A stretch of 64,000 nt of DNA from Lichenicola sp964236105 (GTDB lineage Bacteria; Pseudomonadota; Alphaproteobacteria; Acetobacterales; Acetobacteraceae), in NCBI GenBank assembly GCA_964236105.1, contig CAXSBC010000008.1:62001-126000 (forward strand), given 5' to 3'. Position 1 is the first letter of the stretch. The number at the start of each line of letters is the position of its first letter. Of the stretch, positions 50,727 to 58,989 are shown piece after piece. The notes under the pieces are model-generated. The model worked only from the letters and a program-made list of their open reading frames with translations. It was not told the origin of the DNA and did not search any database. Made by a program: the position numbers and the translations under genes.

Positions 50727-51833
50727 TCACGTCGGCTGGAAGGTCCGCAGCTCCTCATGGTGCAGCAGATGAACGCCGTTGGTGCGCGCCAGCTGTTTTG
50801 CCGCTGGAGTGAACCGCGCGTTGGACACCACGGCCGCGAACTGCGCCCGCTGATGCAGCCGTGCCGCCGACACCTGCTGCACCGCGGCGTTGCCGACGGC
50901 GCTGCGATACAGCTTGCACTGCACCACCAGCAGCTTGCCGTGGCGCCTGGCCAGCACATCGGTTCCCTGGTCGCCGCTCGCCACGGTCACCCGCGCCGCC
51001 CAGCCGGCCATCCGCAGCAGCATGGCGCAGTGACGCTCGTAGTCGATCGGGTCCATCCTGGCATCGAAGACCTGCGGGTCGCTGACGAAGCCCGCCTGCG
51101 CCGCCGCCGCACCCGCAGGCGGCTCGGCGGCGGCCAGCTCGATCCCTCGATCGACCTCCCGCTCGATGCCGGCCCACTGGTCGCCGAGGCCTGCCGCCGA
51201 CAGCAGAGGCAGCAGCCTGGTCTTGCAGAAGTAGCCCTTCTCCTGCTGCCATTTGCGCAGATCGACGGTGCCGTAATCGTCGGCCCCGACGAGCTGGAAC
51301 CGCTTGATCTGCAGCCGCTGCCGCTGCGCCGCGATCTCCGTCCGGGCGATCTGCAACGCCCGGCGCCGTCGTCCCCGGACGCCCAGGCGAGCGGAGAGCC
51401 ACCTGCCGCCCAGTCCGACCGCTGCCAGGCCTGCGACAAGGAGCGGCACCGGCGGCAACCGGCGCGCCCGCGTCGATCCGGCCGGGCTGGCTGTGTCCGC
51501 TGGAACGGGCGCCGTCGCCGCGTCGGATCGTCGTGCGACGTCTCCGGCCCGGAAGAACAGGGGCGGTTCCCCGACCATCGCGGGTGTCCGGCGCAGCAGC
51601 AGCAGCCCATCGCGTCCGGCGATCTTCTCCCAGCGTTCGCCCGGCGACACGACAAAGCAGCGGCCGACCGGCCGAGTCGCGGCGGTCCGGTGCGACTCCG
51701 CCATCCTGTTGATCGCCCAGGTGGCACGGGGCTCGGAACAGGCGAACACCGGCGTCCTCGTATGGAACGGCTCGTCTGCAAGGCTTGCCGTCGGTGCCGA
51801 CAGGAAAAGCAGCAAATAGCCCAGGCGAGTCAT
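50727..51833 (-). CDS. Membrane-anchored Mrr-like restriction endonuclease domain protein
   Basis: 368 residues from ATG 51833. The N-terminus looks like a signal peptide (MTRLGYLLLFLSAPTASLADEP). Residues 20-115 have no family I know; a membrane span follows (about 127-146, PPVPLLVAGLAAVGLGG), then a basic stretch GRRRRAL. The C-terminal domain (about 255-360) is an Mrr-type PD-(D/E)xK nuclease: YERHCAMLLRMAGW (Glu266), SGDQGTDVLARRHGKLLVVQCKLY (Asp292, Gln305, Lys307) and VGNAAVQQV. The predicted topology puts the nuclease in the cytoplasm. No methyltransferase or specificity gene accompanies it, so it is not a classical restriction system. Confidence 0.8.
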   Translation of the reverse strand: MTRLGYLLLFLSAPTASLADEPFHTRTPVFACSEPRATWAINRMAESHRTAATRPVGRCFVVSPGERWEKIAGRDGLLLLRRTPAMVGEPPLFFRAGDVARRSDAATAPVPADTASPAGSTRARRLPPVPLLVAGLAAVGLGGRWLSARLGVRGRRRRALQIARTEIAAQRQRLQIKRFQLVGADDYGTVDLRKWQQEKGYFCKTRLLPLLSAAGLGDQWAGIEREVDRGIELAAAEPPAGAAAAQAGFVSDPQVFDARMDPIDYERHCAMLLRMAGWAARVTVASGDQGTDVLARRHGKLLVVQCKLYRSAVGNAAVQQVSAARLHQRAQFAAVVSNARFTPAAKQLARTNGVHLLHHEELRTFQPT

Positions 51834-52059
51834 CAACAACGCTCGTATCGAGTCTCCTGAGCAAGTGTCCGCGCCGGCCGGCATCGTTGCAAGACGCCGG
51901 GCCATGAGCCGGCACCTACGCGGCGACAACCGGCCGGCAGCTCTGTGCCGACGACCATGTTCCGGAGACGGTGGCCCGGCATGATGCGGTCCAGTCGCAG
52001 GCCCGCGCGACATCGGGCGCGCCGAACGTTGGTTGTCCGCAACGTCGCAGCCGGCTAGC

Positions 52060-53250
52060 GTGCCGATCGCCAAAGGTGCAGGTCCGGCCGTGCAGGAAGT
52101 CGTGTCACAACAGGAATTTGATGCAGCCCTCGCCCGGCTCGCTGCGGGGCATCCGGACGCAGAGCAGTATCAGCGCCTCACGACCCTGGTTCTCGACCAT
52201 CCCAAGGCCCATGCCCTGGCGGTCCTGGACCCGTTCTCCGACGAGTACCGTCTCGCCGTGATCGATTTCTATGCCACCCTCCGCGGCCGCGCGGGCGACG
52301 AGGCCTATGTCGCCGAACGCGACGAGGCGTCGGAGAGCGGCGGCACGATCCCGGCCGACCTCTGGACCGGGCTGGTGCCATGGAGCTTCCAGAACCCGGC
52401 GCTCGCGGCCGAGTTCCTGCTCGCCTGGGGGCAGATCCTGCTCCTGCTGGACGTGGTCCCGCAGCAGAGCGTGCTGGAATACGGACCGGGCAGCGGCCAG
52501 ATCCTGCTCATGCTGGCGCGCATGGGCGTGCGGACGCATGGCGTCGACATCGACCAGACGGCGCTCGACAGCATTCGCGCCCAGGCCGACGCCCTCGGTC
52601 TCTCCGTGGCCCTGGAGCGCGCGGCGTTCGGCGGCGGCTTCGGAGACGAGCGGTTCGACGCCATCCTGTTCTTCGAGGCGTTCCATCACGCGCTGGATTT
52701 TACCCGCCTGCTGCAACGCCTGCGCGGGCGGCTCAAGCCCGGCGGCCGGCTGGTGCTGTGCGGCGAGCCGATCGTGGACGCGCCGATACCGGGGATCCCG
52801 TTTCCCTGGGGGCCGCGGCTGGACGCGCTGTCGGTCCACTGCATGCGCAGGTGGGGCTGGATGGAGCTCGGGTTCACCCGGCCGTTCCTGACCGAGGTGG
52901 CACGGCGCTCAGGCTGGCAGGTGTCGCATCATCCGTTCCCCGGTTGCGGCCGAGCCTGCGCCTTCGTGCTGACCCCGGCAGAACCGGACGACCTGCCCCC
53001 GGTCGGCCCGTATGCGGCTCAGGCCGACCCGTCGGCCGGTCCGGTGTCGTATTACGGATCGCTGGAGTCCGTCACCGCCCTGGCCGACCAGCGCGGACGC
53101 GAACTGGAGGCGCTGCGAGGCTCGACATCGTGGCGCGTCACCGGTCCGCTGCGCGCCCTGGGCCGGCTGAGGCAGCGCCTGACCCGGCGCGACGTCAGTG
53201 ACGGGACCGCGACTTCAGGGCACGGCCCAGCGACCGCATCGGCGCCGTGA
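52060..53250 (+). CDS. SAM-dependent methyltransferase with glycosyltransferase-type tail motif
   Basis: About 396 residues. A class I methyltransferase core (about 110-260) has motif I VLEYGPGSGQILLML, VDIDQTALDS, FDAILFFEAFHHALDF and LKPGGRLVLCGEP. The N-terminal 100 residues are helical and unassigned. The C-terminus has GSTSWRVTGPLRALGRL, the same short motif as in two other glycan proteins of the window. The start is uncertain: GTG 52060 is used, TTG 52033 and GTG 52090 are possible, and no ribosome site is strong. Its last 56 bases overlap the convergent FkbM gene. Probably modifies a glycan or its precursor. Confidence 0.75.
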   Translation: MPIAKGAGPAVQEVVSQQEFDAALARLAAGHPDAEQYQRLTTLVLDHPKAHALAVLDPFSDEYRLAVIDFYATLRGRAGDEAYVAERDEASESGGTIPADLWTGLVPWSFQNPALAAEFLLAWGQILLLLDVVPQQSVLEYGPGSGQILLMLARMGVRTHGVDIDQTALDSIRAQADALGLSVALERAAFGGGFGDERFDAILFFEAFHHALDFTRLLQRLRGRLKPGGRLVLCGEPIVDAPIPGIPFPWGPRLDALSVHCMRRWGWMELGFTRPFLTEVARRSGWQVSHHPFPGCGRACAFVLTPAEPDDLPPVGPYAAQADPSAGPVSYYGSLESVTALADQRGRELEALRGSTSWRVTGPLRALGRLRQRLTRRDVSDGTATSGHGPATASAP

Positions 53251-54121
53251 TCTTCCACGAGGTCGAGCGCTGCATCGCGTCCAGCAGCGCCTGCAGGCGC
53301 CGCGCCTCCAGCAGATGGCCGTAGCTCGAGGTCGGGTCCGGCGCGCCGGTGAAACGACGCAGCGCCGCCGCGTTCCGCACCCGAAGCAGCACGTCGTCGA
53401 CGGTGCCGTGCAGCACCAGGTTGTCATGCAGGAAGCGGCCGATGTTGCCGCCGCCGGCGGCGGTTTCCGTGCCGTCCTGGTTCAGCGACGTCACCTCGAA
53501 CGTATCCCAGAGCCAGTGCGCGAAGCCGCGCGCGTCATAGCCCTGCACGTAGCCGAGGCACCAGCTGTTGAACTCCATGAAGGTCGGCGGCCGGAACCGG
53601 GCGAGCGACTCCGCGCCGCCGGCCAGGGCCGCCGGCTCGAAGCCCTCCACATCCATCTTGATGAAGTCGATCCGCGTCAGCTTCGCCGCGCGCGCATAGT
53701 CGTCCAGCGTGGTGATCGGGATGCCGGCATCGGCGTTCGCGGCCACGTGCGAGCTCGAGCCGGTGCCCTGCATCGCGACAACGCCGGCGACGCTGCCGAG
53801 GGCGACCGCGTTGACGACGCAGTTGCGGATGCCGTTCCGCTCGATGTTGCGGCGCAGGTAGCGCGCGTTGGCCGGCAGCGGCTCGAACACGTGCACCTGT
53901 CCGTCCGGCACCAGGCCCGAGAGCATCAGGGTCGTCAGCCCGATATTGCCGCCGGCATCGATCACCACCGCGTCCGGGGGCAGATGGCGCCGGCCCCAGG
54001 CCTCGAGCGGCGCCTGAGCCGCCATGATCGCATCGGCTGCCGCGAAATACGGATCGTCGGAGTCGCCGCAGACCGTCAGGCTCCGATCCCCCAGCGCAAT
54101 GATCGTCTCGACCGTCGGCAT
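53195..54121 (-). CDS. FkbM family methyltransferase
   Basis: 308 residues. SAM-binding DAVVIDAGGNIGLTTLML and the FkbM signature RIDFIKMDVEGFEPAAL are clear. The C-terminal tail carries RSTSWKITAPMRSLGRALK. ATG 54121 has GAGGAAC a few bases upstream. It overlaps the opposing methyltransferase gene tail-to-tail by 56 bases, and both tails encode the same motif, though in different reading frames on opposite strands. It is downstream of two polytopic membrane glycosyltransferase-like genes on the same strand, suggesting methylation of the glycan they help build. Confidence 0.85.
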   Translation of the reverse strand: MPTVETIIALGDRSLTVCGDSDDPYFAAADAIMAAQAPLEAWGRRHLPPDAVVIDAGGNIGLTTLMLSGLVPDGQVHVFEPLPANARYLRRNIERNGIRNCVVNAVALGSVAGVVAMQGTGSSSHVAANADAGIPITTLDDYARAAKLTRIDFIKMDVEGFEPAALAGGAESLARFRPPTFMEFNSWCLGYVQGYDARGFAHWLWDTFEVTSLNQDGTETAAGGGNIGRFLHDNLVLHGTVDDVLLRVRNAAALRRFTGAPDPTSSYGHLLEARRLQALLDAMQRSTSWKITAPMRSLGRALKSRSRH

Positions 54122-54163
54122 CGGTTCCTCGTTCCAGCTGCGCCTCGTCGAGCGGCGGCTTCC

Positions 54164-55738
54164 CTACGGCGGCAGGTAGATGCAGCGTATCATCCAGCAG
54201 GGCAGCTTCAAGCCGAACGACCGGTCCCATCGCGTCGCGGTGCCGGACGGCCCGGTCGTGGAGACCGGCCCATCCGGCCAGTGCCCGAGGCCGCTGATCG
54301 CCAGCGACGCCGAGAATGGCCGGCGCAGCGCGATCAGCCGCCAGCCCTGGCCGTCCGACAGCGCCCGGAAGTCCTTGATCGGCTGCAGCCTGCCGCGATC
54401 GTCCTGCAGCGTCAGCTTGGTGAAGTAGGCCTCGTCCCAGCCGGGGACCGGGCCGTGCAGCTGGATCATCCAGGCCGGATCGGCATCGCCGACCCGATGC
54501 GGCTGAAGCCGCAGGTCGGCCAGGAACAGGATCGGCAGGCAGGCCAGCAGCGCCGGCCGCCTCGGTCCGACCAGCAGGGCGCGCAGCAGCAGGAAGCCGA
54601 ACAGCGCCACGCCGGGCAGCGTCCACTTGAAGTAGTGCACGTTGTTGTAGCGCCACAGCCCGGACGGGATCAGGTCGACATAGGAGAAGAACAGCACGCT
54701 GTAGGCGGCGATCATCAGCGCCAGCAGCCCGAGCATCATGCGGGCCGGACCGCGCGCGATCCAGGGCAGCGCCAGCATGCCGGCAAGCCCCGGCAGGATC
54801 CAGGGCAGGCGCTGCACGAGCCCGGCGCCGAACGGGAACCAGGGCCGCGGCGTCAGCAGCAGCAGATAGGTCTTCCAGCCGACGCTGGCGAACTCGAAGC
54901 CCAGCGAGCGCGAATTGATCATGTACTGGCTCTCGTGCGTGCCGTAGATGCGCAGCCAGAGCAGCGCTTCGGGAACCGCCACGACGACCGCGCTGGCGAG
55001 CATCGCCAGCAGGTCGCCGGTCCGCAGCGCGCGCAGCCGGATCGCGGCGAGGCCGGCGCCGGCTGCCCAGATCGCCACCAGCAGGCCGTCGGTCGGCCGG
55101 GTGAACGGGATGATCGCCGCAAGCGCGCCGAGGCCTGCGAGGCTCGACAGCCGCCTGCGCCGGATCACCCCGGCCGGGACCGCCGGCAGCGGGCCGCGCC
55201 GTGCGATGCCGTCGCCCGCCAGGTGCCGGGCGGTCAGCGCCAGCAGCCACCAGATCAGCGCGCTCGACAGGCTGGTGTTCCAGGGTTCCGCCCAGACGTC
55301 GCGGAGCGCCTCGCTGCCGCAGGTCGCCAGCAGGAACAGCAGCGCCGCCCATCGCGGACCGACGCCGACCGTGCGGGCGAACAGCAGGAAGCCGGCATAG
55401 CTGGCCAGCAGGCAGGCGAGATCGGGCAGCAGATACGGATGCGAGGCCGACAGCAGCAGGAACGGCGCGCCGAACACCGAATAGCCCGGCGGATACCAGT
55501 GATGCGCCGGGGAGAAGTCCGCATGCGCGAGCGACCGCGCCGACAGCAGATACTGCGACTGGTCCCACCAGCCCCACCATCCCAGCGGGAACCGGCCGTG
55601 ATTGCCGGGAACCGCGGGATTGCCGACATAGCTGCCGACATAGATCGCCGTCAGCGCGAGCCCGACCAGGCTGACCAGCATGGGAAGACGCCGGACCGGG
55701 TCCAGGCGGCGGACGCGCTCCGATAACGCAACGATCAT
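54164..55738 (-). CDS. Polytopic membrane protein, GT-C-like glycosyltransferase
   Basis: 524 residues with about ten hydrophobic segments. The first luminal loop has WWDQSQYLLSARSL, an acidic motif like the catalytic Asp-containing loop of GT-C enzymes (ArnT/PMT type), and HHWYPPGYSVFGAPFLLL. Such enzymes take sugars from polyprenyl-phosphate donors in the periplasm. The C-terminal 100 residues are soluble. No closer assignment is possible. It sits 42 bases upstream of the FkbM gene, with the second GT-C-like gene 43 bases further upstream, so the three form a probable operon. Confidence 0.65.
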   Translation of the reverse strand: MIVALSERVRRLDPVRRLPMLVSLVGLALTAIYVGSYVGNPAVPGNHGRFPLGWWGWWDQSQYLLSARSLAHADFSPAHHWYPPGYSVFGAPFLLLSASHPYLLPDLACLLASYAGFLLFARTVGVGPRWAALLFLLATCGSEALRDVWAEPWNTSLSSALIWWLLALTARHLAGDGIARRGPLPAVPAGVIRRRRLSSLAGLGALAAIIPFTRPTDGLLVAIWAAGAGLAAIRLRALRTGDLLAMLASAVVVAVPEALLWLRIYGTHESQYMINSRSLGFEFASVGWKTYLLLLTPRPWFPFGAGLVQRLPWILPGLAGMLALPWIARGPARMMLGLLALMIAAYSVLFFSYVDLIPSGLWRYNNVHYFKWTLPGVALFGFLLLRALLVGPRRPALLACLPILFLADLRLQPHRVGDADPAWMIQLHGPVPGWDEAYFTKLTLQDDRGRLQPIKDFRALSDGQGWRLIALRRPFSASLAISGLGHWPDGPVSTTGPSGTATRWDRSFGLKLPCWMIRCIYLPP

Positions 55739-55781
55739 CGTGATCTCATGCCATCCGGTGGTGCAGATCGGTTCGCGGGGC

Positions 55782-57563
55782 TCAGCAGTTCCCGCCGACC
55801 GGAAGCAGCCGGATCAGCGAGCGCGAGCGGTAGAACGTGAGCGGGTAGCGCGCGACGGGCGGAAGCTCCACGCCCCGTGCCACGATGTCAATCGTCTCGA
55901 TCCCGCTGTTGCACGACAGGCTCAGCACCTGGTTGGCCGCGACATCGTCCGCGCGATGTCCCCGCCTTCCGGCGATCGAGAGCGCCAGCCGCGGCCAGGC
56001 GGGTGCGGCGAACCACACCTGCTCGCGATGCCCCATCGCCAGGATCACCGCGCGCGGCGCCGCCGCCAGCACGACATGCAGCCGGTTGCCGCTCATCGAC
56101 ACCGCGGCCGCCGAGGCCGGCAGCCTGTCGATGCGCGACAAATCGAGGCCCGCCAGCAGGATCAGCAGCGCCGGCACGGCCACGGCCGGACGCCGCACCG
56201 CGAGTGTCGCCAGGGCCACGAACAGGCCGGCGGCGAGCGCCAGGTCGCGCGCCCGCGCGATGTCGGCCGCCTCCCCGGTCTCGACCGGCAGGAACGGCCC
56301 GGGATCGAGGCCGCCGAAGCGCCAGTGCAGCGCGTCGTAGGTCATCGAGGACTGCCGGTTCTCCAGGAACAGGTTCGGCTGGGCTGCGAACAGCACGCTG
56401 TTCAGCAGCGTCGCCGGGACCAGGATCGCCAGGCAGGCGAGGGCGGCGAGGCCGCGCACGCGCGAGATCCAGAAGCAGAGCCCGACCGCCAGCATCGGCA
56501 TCGACAGCACCCAGAACCGTGCCGGCCAGCATTCTCCCGGGTTGCTCCCGACACCGGTCAGCGCGGCCGCGATGCCCAGCACCAGCGCCTGGCGCAGCAC
56601 CGGCGGGCTGCCGGCCCGGAGCCCTGCCCAGAGCCCGGCATAGCCGAGCGCCCAGACCGGCGCGTAGGCGAGCAGCCCGTGATGGACGTTGAACAGCTGC
56701 ATCGACAGCACCGCGAACCACTGCCACGGCGCCGGCGGCCGCGCGCTGTTCACCGGCCCGGTGATCGCGCCGTAGATCGCGAGGTTGAGCGTCACCAGCA
56801 GGCTGCCCGCGCCCAGCCCGAGCAGCAGCAGCAGGCGTGCCCGCCGCCGCAGCCCGCGCCGCCGCAGCTGCTCCAGCAGCGCCGCGAACAGGCAGGCCGC
56901 CACCACCGAGCCGCGCATGTGCACGAACGGGATCAGCACCAGGATCGCCGCCGTCAGCAGGTCGCCCGCCGCACCGCGCCCGCCTCGCTGCAGCCGGTCC
57001 CAGCTCCAGCAGACCAGGGCGAAGAGGAAGCTCTCCATGTAGAACAGGTGCAGGTAGGGCAGCAGCGGGATCGACAGCGCCGTCAGCCCGACCACCGCCA
57101 GCGCCGCCTGCGGGCCGGCGACCCGGCGGGCCAGGCGGAGCAGGAAGAACAGCCCGGCCAGCCCCGCTGCCAGGCTCGCGCAGCGGAGGCCCGCCAGCGA
57201 GAACAACCCGGCGATCGGCGACAGCAGGGCAGGGAGATAGACCCCGTTCATCAGCACGCTGCCCTCGCCGCCGCGCGGCAGGCCCTGCGGCAGCGCGCGG
57301 GCCGCCTGGAAGGCCAGCCGGTTCCATTCCCCGGCTGCCATCACGAACCGGCCGTGGCGGATCACCGACACCGCATAGAGCAGGTAGCGCTGCTCGTCCC
57401 CGGTGAGGTTCTGCGCCGGCATCAGCAGCAGCAGCGCGCCCACGAGCCCGGCCAGCGCGCCGAATGCGGCCAGGACGGACGCGTTCCCACGCGCCGTCGC
57501 GCCTGCACGAGCCGGTCCCGGCACGCGGCGGAGGGCGAGGAGGCCGGGACGCTGGATCGTCAT
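55782..57563 (-). CDS. Polytopic membrane protein, GT-C-like glycosyltransferase
   Basis: 593 residues from ATG 57563 with about ten membrane spans. The first extracytoplasmic loop has LTGDEQRYLLYAVSVIRHGRF, again an acidic GT-C-type loop (Asp-Glu), and later FVHMRGSVVAACLF and SNPGECWPARFWVLSMPML. It is similar in plan but not closely similar in sequence to the next gene. A C-terminal beta-rich soluble segment follows. First gene of a probable three-gene operon (GT-C, GT-C, FkbM) and divergent from the LRR-kinase gene. Donor and acceptor are unknown. Confidence 0.65.
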   Translation of the reverse strand: MTIQRPGLLALRRVPGPARAGATARGNASVLAAFGALAGLVGALLLLMPAQNLTGDEQRYLLYAVSVIRHGRFVMAAGEWNRLAFQAARALPQGLPRGGEGSVLMNGVYLPALLSPIAGLFSLAGLRCASLAAGLAGLFFLLRLARRVAGPQAALAVVGLTALSIPLLPYLHLFYMESFLFALVCWSWDRLQRGGRGAAGDLLTAAILVLIPFVHMRGSVVAACLFAALLEQLRRRGLRRRARLLLLLGLGAGSLLVTLNLAIYGAITGPVNSARPPAPWQWFAVLSMQLFNVHHGLLAYAPVWALGYAGLWAGLRAGSPPVLRQALVLGIAAALTGVGSNPGECWPARFWVLSMPMLAVGLCFWISRVRGLAALACLAILVPATLLNSVLFAAQPNLFLENRQSSMTYDALHWRFGGLDPGPFLPVETGEAADIARARDLALAAGLFVALATLAVRRPAVAVPALLILLAGLDLSRIDRLPASAAAVSMSGNRLHVVLAAAPRAVILAMGHREQVWFAAPAWPRLALSIAGRRGHRADDVAANQVLSLSCNSGIETIDIVARGVELPPVARYPLTFYRSRSLIRLLPVGGNC

Positions 57564-57655
57564 CGAGACCGGTAACAAGGCTTTCCGGCAATCAAGTCAA
57601 GGCGCTGTTCCTCCGGTCGGCCTCCCCGTGCGATACCGGGCCGCGTGGAGCGCCG

Positions 57656-58954
57656 ATGACCCTCGTTCTGGAAGAGCTGCGGCGCGGCAGGCTGGCCGGC
57701 GCCCGCACCCTGACCCTGCGCGGGGGCCTGAGCGAGTTTCCCCGGGAGATCTTCGGCCTGTCCGACACGCTGGAGGTGCTGGACCTCAGCGACAACGCCC
57801 TGGCCTGCCTGCCCGCCGATATCGGCCGGCTGAGCCGGCTGCGGGTGCTGTTCTGTTCGCGCAACCGCTTCACCCGTCTGCCGCCGTCGCTGGGCGACTG
57901 CGCGGCCCTGAGCCAGATCGGCTTCCGGGAGGCCGGCCTGTGCGAGGTGCCGGCCGAATCCCTGCCGCCCTCGCTGCGCTGGCTGACCCTGACCGGCAAC
58001 CGGCTCGAGCGCCTGCCCGACGCTCTGGGCCGCCGCCCGCTGCTGCAGAAGCTGATGCTGTCCGGCAACCGCCTTGTCGGCCTGCCGGAGTCCCTGGCGG
58101 GTGCTGCCAATCTCGAGCTGCTGCGCCTGTCGGCCAACCGCTTCGACGCGCTGCCGCCCTGGCTGCGGCAGCTGCCGCGGCTCGCCTGGCTGGCCTGGGC
58201 CGGCAACCCGCTCGACCGTCCTACGCCCGGCACCCCGGACGCCATGACCGTCGACTGGTCCTGCCTGGAGATGGGCCGGCTGCTCGGCGAGGGCGCGTCG
58301 GGCACCGTGCATCGGGCGCTGTGGCGACCGCCCGGGCCGGCTGCCCCGCGCCCGGTCGCGGTGAAGCTGTTCAAGCACGCCATGACCAGCGACGGCCTGC
58401 CCGACCATGAGATCGCGGCCTGCCTCGCCGCCGGCGAGCACCCGAACCTGATCGGCGCCCTGGGCCGGGTGTCAGGTCATCCTGGCGGAACCCAGGGCCT
58501 GCTGATGCCGCTGCTGCCGGACCACTGGCGACCGCTCGCCGGTCCGCCCAGCCTCGAGAGCTGCAGCCGCGACGTCTATGCGCCGTCGCTGCGCGTCACG
58601 CCCGAGGTCCTGCTCCGGATCGCTGCCGGCACCGCGGCGGCAGGGTACCACCTGCACCGGCAGGGCCTGCTGCATGGCGACCTGTATGCGCACAACGTGC
58701 TGTGGGACGGCGTCGCCGGCGAGGCCGTGCTGAGCGATCTCGGCGGCGCCTCCTTCCTGCCGGCGGGTGCCGCCGGATCGGCGCTGCATCGCCTGGACGT
58801 GCTGGCCTGGGGACTGCTGCTGGGCGAACTGCTCGATCGCTGCACCGCCCCGCCGGCCGGCCTGCGCCGGCTGCAGCGCCAATGCGCGACCGTCGAACCG
58901 GAGGCGCGGCCCTCGCTGGCCGAGGCGCTGGACCTGCTCGGTTCATCGGTCTAG
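57656..58954 (+). CDS. Leucine-rich-repeat protein fused to a eukaryotic-like kinase
   Basis: 432 residues from ATG 57656, GGAG six bases upstream. Residues about 15-190 are seven or so LRR units (LEVLDLSDNALACLPADIG, LRWLTLTGNRLERLP, LQKLMLSGNRLVGLPESL). Residues about 203-430 are a protein kinase domain: glycine loop LLGEGASGTVHR, Lys237 in VAVKLFK, Glu252, catalytic HGDLYAHN (Asp342, Asn347; HGD in place of HRD), and DLG at 361-363 in place of DFG. The key ATP, metal and catalytic residues are retained, so it may be active. Cytoplasmic, no membrane span. LRR-kinase fusions of this kind occur scattered in proteobacteria; substrate unknown. Confidence 0.85.
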   Translation: MTLVLEELRRGRLAGARTLTLRGGLSEFPREIFGLSDTLEVLDLSDNALACLPADIGRLSRLRVLFCSRNRFTRLPPSLGDCAALSQIGFREAGLCEVPAESLPPSLRWLTLTGNRLERLPDALGRRPLLQKLMLSGNRLVGLPESLAGAANLELLRLSANRFDALPPWLRQLPRLAWLAWAGNPLDRPTPGTPDAMTVDWSCLEMGRLLGEGASGTVHRALWRPPGPAAPRPVAVKLFKHAMTSDGLPDHEIAACLAAGEHPNLIGALGRVSGHPGGTQGLLMPLLPDHWRPLAGPPSLESCSRDVYAPSLRVTPEVLLRIAAGTAAAGYHLHRQGLLHGDLYAHNVLWDGVAGEAVLSDLGGASFLPAGAAGSALHRLDVLAWGLLLGELLDRCTAPPAGLRRLQRQCATVEPEARPSLAEALDLLGSSV

Positions 58955-58989
58955 CCAGCGACCGGCTTCGTCTGCGAAGGTCACGCCTG

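Noticed and set aside
50727..51833. Mrr-like gene considered as part of a restriction-modification system
   Set aside because: No DNA methyltransferase or specificity gene nearby; the methyltransferases at 52-54 kb are small-molecule/FkbM types.
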